49,138 bases of DNA from an uncultured Lachnospiraceae bacterium. GTDB lineage: Bacteria; Bacillota; Clostridia; Lachnospirales; Lachnospiraceae. Shown piece by piece: positions 1 through 6,394 of this stretch; positions within the stretch are counted from its first letter, which is position 1; each line of letters begins with the position of its first letter. The DNA lies in assembly GCA_910586125.1 (NCBI GenBank), contig CAJUHP010000028.1, forward strand, positions 1 through 49,138. Reading direction: 5' to 3'. Under the pieces are notes generated by a model that did not search any database, had not been told where the DNA came from, and saw only the letters and a program-made list of their open reading frames with translations. A program made the translations under genes and the position numbers.

Positions 1-2293
1 GGAATACTGCGTATATCTCCACAGGGTTTTGCATATATTCTACGCCCATTTCAAGACCCATTGATCTGAAAATAGGGTCGAAGCAAAGCTTTGTAAGGGG
101 CATACCCAAAAGCTCCGCAATAAAGACAGCCGCCGCTGCCGTAATAAAAAATCTTAACGTGTACTGTCCATATATCTTGGCATTCCCTAAGCCTATGGCC
201 TTCATGAGGGCGATCTCCGCCAGCTCCTTCGCGATAAAGGAACGCGCCATAAGCACGGTGATAAGCGCGGCTAAAATTACCATAAGGATGGCGGACATTT
301 TTTTCACCGCGTCTATGGCATCGCCGACTCCAGTGGTATCATTTACAGTTTCGCCTGCTGTTTTAACGCTTGAAAATTCAGGGTAAAGCTCCTTGATCTT
401 TTCCATTCTGCGTAATACTTCCTCATCGTCGGGGCTGTCGGTAAATTTTATCTGTGTACCAGGGGAACCGCTTGCTGCGAGATAGTTTATATCGCATTCG
501 GTATAAGCTCTCACGGAAATACCCTGATTAACCATTGACTGATACAGAGCGGTTATAATGAACTCCGCCGTTTCGCCCGTTGGGTAGGACATGGTAACAG
601 TATCGCCTATATCTGCATCTAGCTTTTTTGCCAAAAGGGTCGTCACTGCAATTTCGCCGCTGTTTTGGGGAGGAGTACCCTCTAAATATTCGTACATATC
701 CATTGTTGTTCCCGTACCCTGAAGTATAGCTGCCTTGTTTTCATATTCGCTGTGTCTTATCATCGAAAAAATATAATATTCCGTCATACATTCCGCGGAC
801 ATACCGTTTTTTGCAAGGGTCTGCTCCATATCCTCAAGATATTTTTTAACCTTTTCATGTCCGTCCCCGGTCATAAATTTCATAGCTTCGTCGCCGATGT
901 CCGTAACGACGTGGCAGTCCGCCATACCGAAATATTTCACCAGCTTTCCGCTTTTAAGAGACGCCGTAGCATTGGAAAGTATTATCAGCAGCGACATACA
1001 CAGAAAAAATGTAAAGATAATGACAGCGTAGCGTTTGGGACTGCTTACAATATCGTTTGCGGCAAGGAAAGCCGCCCCGCCAAGCCGCGATCTTCCAAGG
1101 CTCATAACGCTCTTTTTGCGGAAGCGTTCCCCTGTCTGCCCGTTTCTTACAGCGTCGATCGGAGACATTTTGCTCACCCTGCCCGTGCAGCCGAGACAGA
1201 ACAGGAGAATGACAGCCGCTACCAGAACCGCGCAACCGATATTGACAAAAGCGTTACTGCCGCTGTCTATTATAATAAACTCCGTGGAACGATTGAGAAG
1301 CATTTTCCCAAACGGGTAGCTGAGTATCAGTCCGAGTGCTGCGCCGACAATGGAAATAGCGGCGTATTTTGTAAGGTACAGTCCCCGAATTTTTATGTTG
1401 CGTATGCCCATTGCTTTCATAACGCCTATCTCGCGGAACTCCTCGGAGATGGTAAAGGCTATGGTGAACCGCAGCGTCGCAAAGGATATGAATATGAGAA
1501 TAAGGCTTATTGCAAGGATAAGACTCATGATTATCATATCAAAAATATAGGCTTGATCCAGCATCTCTGCATCGCCTGAAAAGGTAAAGCCATCGGATAG
1601 ATCCGCGATCTGGGACAGGGTTCTGTCAAGGTCGGCGGTGTGTATGTATAATAATTTTCCGCCATACATATTTTTTATCGTCTCATCGGACATATATTCG
1701 TCAAAGTCCTTGCCGTTCAGGATAAACCTTTTAATGCCCATCAATTCCGTGCCGCAGACAGCGTCCCTGAAACTGCCCGCAAAGGTAAATTCGCGGCTTA
1801 CGCCCTCTATTTCGATAGTAATTTTGTCGCCTACCTTAAGTCCCATGTTTTTCTCTATGAAACGGGTAGTGTAAATTTCCCCTTTCGGCACGCTTTTAAG
1901 AATATTTTCGTCGTCCAGAAAATAATTTATCCCCATATCTTTGTCGCTCTGTAATACTAATTTTTGACTGAGGTTGGAAGCGTTAAGCGGTTCGCCGACT
2001 CGCGTAATATTGGACTGGGACATCGAGACAAACTCCTCGATACGGAACTCGTCTATCGCAGAGGCGTTTTCAAGTGTCCCGCAAATATCTTGGTCGCAGG
2101 ATTTGTTTTCGCTAAATGCAAAATAATCGGGCGCGTCCGCCATTTCAAAATAGCTGTCCAGCGCAGTCGTCACGGTGATAATGTTGCTCACGCCGGAGGA
2201 CATGAACATCGATGCGAGTATAATAAATACCAGCAGTATTACGTTCATCGCCCTTTTGCGCTTAAGGTCTTTTTTCAGTATTTGTAAATACAT
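1..2293 (-). CDS. FtsX/MacB-type ABC transporter permease, 3' end cut by window edge
   Basis: The reading frame is open from an ATG at 2293 to base 1 without a stop, so about 764 residues are present and a short C-terminal piece is missing. AAAGGAG lies just upstream of the start. The protein begins MYLQILKKDLKRKRAMNVIL, a positively charged end followed by a membrane segment, then a long extracytoplasmic region. The first FtsX permease domain (about residues 250-360) carries EFREIGVMKAMGIRN. A second membrane segment and soluble region follow, and a C-terminal FtsX domain carries ELAEIALMKAIGLGN. This duplicated layout is typical of permeases that work with a LolD/MacB-type ATPase in lipid, peptide or antibiotic export or sensing. 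No ATPase gene is visible; it may lie beyond the left edge. The MarR-type gene directly upstream is a plausible regulator. The substrate cannot be inferred. Confidence 0.9.
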   Translation of the reverse strand, partial: MYLQILKKDLKRKRAMNVILLVFIILASMFMSSGVSNIITVTTALDSYFEMADAPDYFAFSENKSCDQDICGTLENASAIDEFRIEEFVSMSQSNITRVGEPLNASNLSQKLVLQSDKDMGINYFLDDENILKSVPKGEIYTTRFIEKNMGLKVGDKITIEIEGVSREFTFAGSFRDAVCGTELMGIKRFILNGKDFDEYMSDETIKNMYGGKLLYIHTADLDRTLSQIADLSDGFTFSGDAEMLDQAYIFDMIIMSLILAISLILIFISFATLRFTIAFTISEEFREIGVMKAMGIRNIKIRGLYLTKYAAISIVGAALGLILSYPFGKMLLNRSTEFIIIDSGSNAFVNIGCAVLVAAVILLFCLGCTGRVSKMSPIDAVRNGQTGERFRKKSVMSLGRSRLGGAAFLAANDIVSSPKRYAVIIFTFFLCMSLLIILSNATASLKSGKLVKYFGMADCHVVTDIGDEAMKFMTGDGHEKVKKYLEDMEQTLAKNGMSAECMTEYYIFSMIRHSEYENKAAILQGTGTTMDMYEYLEGTPPQNSGEIAVTTLLAKKLDADIGDTVTMSYPTGETAEFIITALYQSMVNQGISVRAYTECDINYLAASGSPGTQIKFTDSPDDEEVLRRMEKIKELYPEFSSVKTAGETVNDTTGVGDAIDAVKKMSAILMVILAALITVLMARSFIAKELAEIALMKAIGLGNAKIYGQYTLRFFITAAAAVFIAELLGMPLTKLCFDPIFRSMGLEMGVEYMQNPVEIYAVF

Positions 2294-2453
2294 TTCCGCT
2301 GCTCCTTTCGCTTTGTGATTCGATTGTAGCATAGAAGTTATTAAATAATCCTTAAATCGGTTTGCGGCAATCAAATTATGCGTGATGATGAAAATCGTTT
2401 ACCCATTACCAATGTTCATTAGCCTAATTTCTCCGCATATTTTTCTACCCGCT

Positions 2454-2900
2454 CTATGCCAGCAAATAATTTAACATAAAGAAAATAGGCAAATCTATTT
2501 CGTCCTCGTTGAAATCTGTAAATAGCAACTTCAAAAACTGTGAATGGCGTTCTCCTATTTCTTCGGCATATTGACCTGCTTTATCGGTTAGCTCAATACG
2601 GACAGAATTATTTCCCTCTAATAGCAAACAGACAAATCCTTTCTTTTCAAGAGTTAAAGCTAATTTTCTTATATTCTGTCTGGAACAGCCCATAAGGTTT
2701 CCGATATTTGTTAATGTTCGTGGCTCTGGACAGCAAGCTGTCATTGCAAGTAATAACCATTGCTTTAGGAATATTTCCGTTTGAAGTTTTTCACCCGCTG
2801 TCTGCATACGATTTTGTAGTATAAAGATACATGAAAATATCGCTTGTACTCTGTGTTCGGTATCACAGTCGTATTCTTCAAAGAGTTCGTCCATTTTCAT
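2454..2900 (-). CDS. MarR-type winged-helix transcriptional regulator
   Basis: This 148-residue protein has the MarR layout: N-terminal dimer helix, a central winged helix (about residues 62-115, with LTNIGNLMGCSRQNIRKLAL as the helix-turn-helix and a wing around NNSVRIELTDKA), then C-terminal helices ending at LNYLLA. The length is normal for the family. The start at 2900 agrees with the upstream GAAGGAAAAAT. It lies upstream of the FtsX permease on the same strand, separated by 160 bp, so it probably controls that transporter and itself. A likely operator, AGTAA-CTCA-TTACT, sits between the -35 and -10 of its own promoter (separate entry). The family assignment is from sequence pattern; the ligand is unknown. 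Confidence 0.8.
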   Translation of the reverse strand: MKMDELFEEYDCDTEHRVQAIFSCIFILQNRMQTAGEKLQTEIFLKQWLLLAMTACCPEPRTLTNIGNLMGCSRQNIRKLALTLEKKGFVCLLLEGNNSVRIELTDKAGQYAEEIGERHSQFLKLLFTDFNEDEIDLPIFFMLNYLLA

Positions 2901-2943
2901 CTATTTTTCCTTCGTATTTAGAAGTAACAAGTTCCTGCCGAAT

Positions 2944-2972
2944 AGCATAGTAACTCATTACTGCCATGTCAA
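2944..2972 (-). promoter_or_regulatory. promoter of the MarR gene with embedded dyad operator
   Basis: Read on the minus strand, TTGACA (2967-2972) and TATGCT (2944-2949) are 17 bp apart. The spacer carries the perfect inverted repeat AGTAA-CTCA-TTACT (2949-2962). A dimer bound there would block RNA polymerase, which fits MarR autorepression. Confidence 0.7.
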
Positions 2973-3012
2973 TATAGTCTGAAAAAAATCACTATTAAAT
3001 TCAGATGCTTCC

Positions 3013-3048
3013 CGAAAAAAAAGCGACAGAGCTTTTCCCCTCTGTCGC
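3013..3048 (-). terminator. Rho-independent terminator of tnpV
   Basis: On the minus strand the 9-bp stem GCGACAGAG / CTCTGTCGC with an 8-nt loop is followed by a run of eight T residues, eight bases beyond the tnpV stop codon. Confidence 0.88.
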
Positions 3049-3056
3049 CTTGCTGT

Positions 3057-3431
3057 CTATGCGTAAATGATTTCATCATATACAATATCCCTCGCACAAA
3101 CTCTTATGTTATTCATTTTTCCTGTCCATTCTAAGGCATTTTCAGCCTTTAGCTGTTCTGTTATGTCTTGTGTTTGCTTCATGCCCTCTATGAGCCTTTC
3201 AAAGCGTTCCTGTGCCTGCCTGTCTATATCAACAAGATAGGCATTGAGCCTGCCGCTTGTAAGAAGATTAGTGTATGTAACCTTATGGTACTGCTTCAGA
3301 TAGTTCATATGCCGCTGTCCCCATATGCCTATGGGCTGTTCTTCTTCGGCGGGTACAGACAAACACGGTATTAAATAATCGCCTTGCCTTTCGTATCTGC
3401 CGCCCAGTTCCTCAAATAATGATTTTGCCAT
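3057..3431 (-). CDS. tnpV: TnpV family transposon-encoded protein
   Basis: This 124-residue protein starts MAKSLFEELGGRYERQGDY and contains GIWGQRHMNYLKQYHK and a C-terminal MNNIRVCARDIV segment. This is the pattern of TnpV proteins carried by Tn4451-like and other clostridial mobilisable elements. Their role is not well established, and no recombination catalytic motif is visible. The start follows GGAGGAACTAGAAA. It is a single gene with its own terminator and no transposase or recombinase next to it in the window. It therefore marks a mobile-element remnant or the edge of an element that continues to the left. The adjacent toxin locus and the tRNA scar at 3975 support this. Confidence 0.85.
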   Translation of the reverse strand: MAKSLFEELGGRYERQGDYLIPCLSVPAEEEQPIGIWGQRHMNYLKQYHKVTYTNLLTSGRLNAYLVDIDRQAQERFERLIEGMKQTQDITEQLKAENALEWTGKMNNIRVCARDIVYDEIIYA

Positions 3432-3523
3432 TTTCTAGTTCCTCCAAATAAGATATTCACTCCACATTATTGTGTCTGTTGTCTTAAACACAATTTTTAG
3501 TTTTCTCCTTATCTGGTTTCACT

Positions 3524-3542
3524 CATGTATTGTAATCCTACA
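3524..3542 (-). repeat. 19-bp sequence repeated in inverted orientation at 49062-49080
   Basis: The stretch beginning CATGTATTGT and ending AATCCTACA is the exact reverse complement of 49062-49080. It lies about 90 bp upstream of tnpV. It contains TGTA-GGAT-TACA, a short dyad that could be a repressor half-site pair, and TACAAT, which resembles a -10 box. Function is unknown. Confidence 0.6.
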
Positions 3543-3571
3543 TAAACGGAATGGATTCAAAAAGAAGCATC

Positions 3572-3600
3572 TTGACGGGATTTTTTTAATATGCTATAGT
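3572..3600 (+). promoter_or_regulatory. promoter of the putative antitoxin RNA
   Basis: TTGACG (3572-3577) and TATAGT (3595-3600) are separated by exactly 17 bp, predicting a transcript from about 3607 that converges on the toxin gene. No protein-coding frame follows it. Confidence 0.75.
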
Positions 3601-3606
3601 AAAGAC

Positions 3607-3705
3607 AAGGGAAAACCAGAGAAGCGGCTACCCTCAACAAGTATGCTTTAACCTCTTACGAGGTCAGCCGTCACTAGTGCGAGTAGTGGCGGCTATTTCT
3701 TTCCC
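3607..3705 (+). ncRNA. putative type I antitoxin RNA, antisense to the toxin mRNA 3' end
   Basis: The transcript predicted from the promoter at 3572-3600 would run about 95 nt. It would end at the hairpin 3666-3694 followed by ATTTCTTTCCCTT. It contains a second hairpin, ACCTC-TTAC-GAGGT (3651-3664), and overlaps the last codons and stop of the convergent toxin gene. This matches the RatA/TxpA and RNAII/Fst arrangement. Its 5' end (GGGAAAACCAGAGAAGC, 3610-3626) is nearly the same as the 5' end of the toxin mRNA (GGGAAAAACCAGAGAGCC, reverse of 3851-3868). The RNA is inferred from promoter, terminator and position. Confidence 0.65.
3666..3703 (+). terminator. terminator of the antitoxin RNA
   Basis: AGCCG-T-CACTA pairs with TAGTG-G-CGGCT around a 7-nt loop (the T and G form a wobble pair), followed by the U-rich ATTTCTTT. 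The hairpin overlaps the toxin stop codon at 3693-3695. Confidence 0.7.
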
Positions 3706-3785
3706 TTGAAGATCTGATGACACAGACCAACGAGGGCGACGATCAAGATACAAAACTGGATTAAATCCGGATATGTAACGTTCAT
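3693..3785 (-). CDS. small membrane toxin, 'putative holin-like toxin' (Hol-Tox) type
   Basis: This 30-residue peptide starts MNVTYPDLIQ, has one hydrophobic segment FCILIVALVGLC, and ends in a charged tail FKGKK. That composition and the TYPDLIQFC start are characteristic of the holin-like toxin family of Firmicutes, single-span peptides resembling Fst/TxpA type I toxins. The ATG at 3785 is chosen over one at 3791 because the GGAGG is six bases from the former and overlaps the latter's spacing. The mRNA should start near 3870. Its leader can fold GCCCTCC/GGAGGGGC and then CCCTCC with the GGAGGG ribosome site, which would hide translation. The convergent RNA at 3607-3705 overlaps its 3' end. 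Toxicity is inferred from the family. Confidence 0.82.
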   Translation of the reverse strand: MNVTYPDLIQFCILIVALVGLCHQIFKGKK

Positions 3786-3791
3786 CGGCAT

Positions 3792-3839
3792 CCCTCCTTT
3801 CTTTCGTCTGGAGGGTTATAGCCCCTCCGATTGGAGGGC
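3792..3839 (-). promoter_or_regulatory. structured toxin mRNA leader that can sequester the ribosome site
   Basis: On the toxin strand a hairpin GCCCTCC-AATC-GGAGGGGC (3821-3839) is followed by CCCTCC (3810-3815), which is the exact complement of the toxin ribosome site GGAGGG (3792-3797). The CCCTCC copies and GGAG copies can exchange partners, so translation may depend on refolding or processing. Confidence 0.6.
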
Positions 3840-3876
3840 AAGCCGCCTTTGGCTCTCTGGTTTTTCCCACGCTACC

Positions 3877-3905
3877 AGATTATCACATCTGACAGGACCT
3901 GACAA
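3877..3905 (-). promoter_or_regulatory. promoter of the holin-like toxin
   Basis: On the minus strand TTGTCA (3900-3905) and TAATCT (3877-3882) have a 17-bp spacer, giving a start near 3870 and a leader of about 85 nt. Confidence 0.7.
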
Positions 3906-3974
3906 GTCCTTTTTTCGTTTGGTTTTATTCTGGAAGTTTTTAGCGCTTTGCGGCTCTTTTTTTGCACCATATAT

Positions 3975-4016
3975 CTCTTAATCAGGGTGTCCAGAGTTCG
4001 AGCCCCTGGCGGTGCA
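3975..4016 (+). pseudogene. 3' half of tRNA-Lys(CTT), probable attachment-site scar
   Basis: The sequence runs from the anticodon loop CTCTTAA (anticodon CTT at 3977-3979) through the variable region, the T arm with its GTTCGAG loop, and the acceptor end GCGGTGCA. A strong terminator follows directly (4023-4065). The D arm and the 5' half of the anticodon stem are absent, so it cannot make a tRNA. Integrases that target tRNA 3' ends leave exactly such a 3' duplicate at the far end of the element. For a plus-strand tRNA the element would lie to the left, where tnpV and the toxin locus are. TGCACC at 3963-3968 could be a vestige of the 5' acceptor strand or chance. Confidence 0.75.
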
Positions 4017-4022
4017 GCTAGG

Positions 4023-4065
4023 GCTGCAAGCCTTGCATTTATGCGGGTTTGCGGCTCTTTTCTTT
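4023..4065 (+). terminator. terminator following the tRNA-Lys remnant
   Basis: GCTGCAAGCC (4023-4032) pairs with GGGTTTGCGGC (4045-4055) over about ten base pairs, followed by TCTTTTCTTTTATTTT. The motif TTTGCGGCTCTTTT also occurs at 3947-3960, just before the tRNA remnant. Confidence 0.78.
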
Positions 4066-4097
4066 TATTTTCACTATGAAAAGAATGGAGAAACAGG

Positions 4098-4787
4098 ATG
4101 GCATCGTGGATGGTACATTTGCGGGTGGCGGACAAGCTGTTGGATCGCCTAGAGGGAATTACACAGACAGAGTTTGTGATGGGCAATATTGCTCCGGACA
4201 GCGGCGTGCCGAACGAAGACGGGACAGCCTTTAAACCAGACAGTAACATATCCCATTTTAGGACAAACCGCGACGAAAAGCCAAAGGAAATTGACATACC
4301 AGGTTTTTTAAATCAGTACTTTACGAAAGAACAGCGGCGGGGATATACAGCGGAAGAATATTCTTTTTTTCTGGGTTATCTGACGCATCTGCTGACCGAT
4401 CAGCAATGGGCGGATCGCATCTATAAACCGGGACTGGAGCGGTACTCGGAGGCTTTTTTGAAGGATGAAAAAAAGCTGACCAGAGCCATGAAAGAAGACT
4501 GGTATGATCTGGACTTCCTATATCTGAAGAAACATACTGATTTTCGAGCTTTTTGTATATATGAGACGGCAAAAGGATTTGTGAATTCCTATATGGATAT
4601 CTTTGATCGGGATGCTTTTGACAATCGCCGGGGAGATATAACAAGCTTTTACCGGGCAGGTCGAAAAAATCTCAATAGAGAATATCCGTATCTGACAGAA
4701 CAAGAGTCAGAAGAATTTGTGGAAAATTGCGTGGAGACCGTTTTGCAGAAAATGAAATCGCTGTCAGTACTAAAAAGCGTTCTCTGA
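4098..4787 (+). CDS. zinc-dependent phospholipase C family protein
   Basis: This 229-residue protein starts MASWMVHLRVADKLLDRLEG after GGAGAAACAGG. The early histidine and the tract FVMGNIAPDSGVPNEDG, SHF, and LGYLTHLLTDQQW supply the Trp, His, Asp and Glu residues expected of the three-zinc phospholipase C/S1-P1 nuclease fold. There is no signal peptide, so it is probably cytoplasmic. Members in Lachnospiraceae are usually annotated by this family only, and the substrate is not known. It stands alone between the tRNA scar and a truncated AraC gene, and may be the first chromosomal gene right of the integrated element. Confidence 0.8.
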   Translation: MASWMVHLRVADKLLDRLEGITQTEFVMGNIAPDSGVPNEDGTAFKPDSNISHFRTNRDEKPKEIDIPGFLNQYFTKEQRRGYTAEEYSFFLGYLTHLLTDQQWADRIYKPGLERYSEAFLKDEKKLTRAMKEDWYDLDFLYLKKHTDFRAFCIYETAKGFVNSYMDIFDRDAFDNRRGDITSFYRAGRKNLNREYPYLTEQESEEFVENCVETVLQKMKSLSVLKSVL

Positions 4788-4805
4788 TCCACGAAGCAAA
4801 ATCAT

Positions 4806-5096
4806 CTAAGATTTAAAAATAGAAGTAAAATCTTGCTGACTTTCATAGCCCGCACTCAGAGCGATCTCCAGAATCGGTTTTTTAGAAAACACGAGTCGTT
4901 TCGCCGCTTCGGTTAACCGCCGCCGCTGAGTGTAGTCATGAAGCGTCATTCCCACCGTGTCCGTGAACATGTGTTGCAGATGATATTTGGAATAACAGAC
5001 CGCATCGGCAACGATGTCCAGATTTAGCGTTTCATCAAGATGGGATTCCGTATAGAAGATCGCGGCTGTGATCGCTTGAATTTTTTGGTTGGTCAT
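4806..5096 (-). pseudogene. AraC-family regulator, truncated to its DNA-binding domain
   Basis: Ninety-six residues starting MTNQKIQAITAAIFYTESHL follow a GGGAGAAAAGAC ribosome site. They cover both AraC helix-turn-helix motifs (NLDIVADAVCYSKYHLQHMF and the GYESQQDFTSIFKS end). Related proteins usually continue past FKS with a PxxYR segment and, when the DNA-binding domain is N-terminal, an effector-binding domain of about 150 residues. Here a TAG follows at once. No continuation of the domain is evident downstream. The 3' part has therefore been lost, although the remaining peptide could still bind DNA. No clear target gene is adjacent. Confidence 0.65.
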
Positions 5097-5282
5097 GTCT
5101 TTTCTCCCTTCCTTCCCCATTATATCCGAACACAGAACCCCTTTTTTCATTATTCTTGCTGTTTTTTGAAACAAATGCCCGATAAAAATAGAAGGAAAAT
5201 TTTTACAAAAAATGGCATAGCCATAAACGACTATACCATTATATTTAGTGCGAAGCACAAGAAATAGGATAGTTTATATCCT

Positions 5283-6329
5283 TCACGAACCAAATGTCAT
5301 GTTGGCAAAGATCTGCTCCATCCTTTTGTCGGGAAAACGCTCGTCGATCATCTCCCAGAAAGCGTTCGCCGGCGGCTGGTTTTCCACACGGTTCGCCCAG
5401 CGGCCGACAGCGACGCAGGAGACAAGGGCGTTGACAGTCAAAAAGATAGTCAGGAACCAGGTCAGAGGCCGGCCGATCCGGTTGGGAATTTTCAGAATCC
5501 ATTTTGCTATCCGCGGATAGAGATCCTTGATCCAGAAAACGCCCAGAACGCCCCAGAACAGAGAGTAGGCAAAGCAGATTCGCCCGTTTATATTCAAGGG
5601 CATATGGCTGTAGTCCCAGGAACGGGAGCCGAGCAGAAGTTCCTGAAAGAGAGAACAGAGATATTCCAGGACGCTGCCGACGAAAAAGCCGCCGACAAAG
5701 GACCAGAAATAACCCCGATTGCGATACTGATAGAGAAACAGCGTGATGGCGGCCGCGCCGGCGCCGTAGAGCAGATTAAAGGGGCCGTAGACCAGGCCGG
5801 CCCGGCTCTCAATATACCCGTTGGTGATCAGGCACCACAGCATTTCAATGACAACCCCGAAAAAACTGCCGCTGAAACAGATCAGTGATATCTTGTAAAA
5901 GTTCAGTCCGCGGGCAAAATGGTTCTGCTGCTTTTCCTCCAGGTCAATCGCCGCGTTGGCCGGCGGGTTGGGAGCATACCATTTCCGGTTGCGGCTGGTA
6001 TGAACGTCTCTCATTCGGGCGCTCAGCTCATCCGCCACTTCCATTGCGGATTGATACGAACGGGCCAGATCTTCCATGGCATGATGCAGACGGCCTAGTT
6101 CATCCTGGGCGGCGTCCAATAATCGTCTGGTCTTCTCGCCAGGCACCCCGTTTTCCCATTTGGGTCCCATAGCCTCCTCGGCCAGACGATCATAATACTG
6201 CTCGCTCAGATCCTTGCCGGTGCGGGCGATTGCCGGAGGGATAGCCGAGCAGAGCGTTTCCAGCTCTTTTGTAAGAAGGGCGGAGGAAGAAGGTTCCTCT
6301 GTCGTTTCGGTTTTGTCCTGTTGTTCCAT
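5283..6329 (-). CDS. CmpB-like (ABC_trans_CmpB) membrane protein
   Basis: The protein has 348 residues. The first 140 are soluble and helical, rich in Glu and Arg. About five membrane segments follow from residue 145. The segment with SLFQELLLGSRSWDYSHMPL and NINGRICFAYSLFWGVLGV is the hallmark of the family called putative ABC transporter permease CmpB. Despite the name, no ATPase accompanies it and its role is unknown. The long soluble N-terminus is unusual, since many members are almost entirely membrane. The start at 6329 follows AGGTGATTTGGA. It lies downstream of the DUF885 lipoprotein on the same strand with a 65-bp gap, and may share its transcript. Confidence 0.75.
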   Translation of the reverse strand: MEQQDKTETTEEPSSSALLTKELETLCSAIPPAIARTGKDLSEQYYDRLAEEAMGPKWENGVPGEKTRRLLDAAQDELGRLHHAMEDLARSYQSAMEVADELSARMRDVHTSRNRKWYAPNPPANAAIDLEEKQQNHFARGLNFYKISLICFSGSFFGVVIEMLWCLITNGYIESRAGLVYGPFNLLYGAGAAAITLFLYQYRNRGYFWSFVGGFFVGSVLEYLCSLFQELLLGSRSWDYSHMPLNINGRICFAYSLFWGVLGVFWIKDLYPRIAKWILKIPNRIGRPLTWFLTIFLTVNALVSCVAVGRWANRVENQPPANAFWEMIDERFPDKRMEQIFANMTFGS

Positions 6330-6394
6330 TCCAAATCACCTGTCTTTTCTTTTGTTTTGATAATAAGACTATCATACACATTTGCCGGAAAAAA

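Noticed and set aside
3664..3870. 68-codon frame on the minus strand over the toxin locus
   Set aside because: It is out of frame with the toxin, which has a correct ribosome site, a hydrophobic segment and family residues.
3963..4016. Complete but unusual tRNA from TGCACC to GGTGCA
   Set aside because: The ends can pair, but there is no D arm or 5' anticodon stem in the 54 bases, so it cannot fold as a tRNA.
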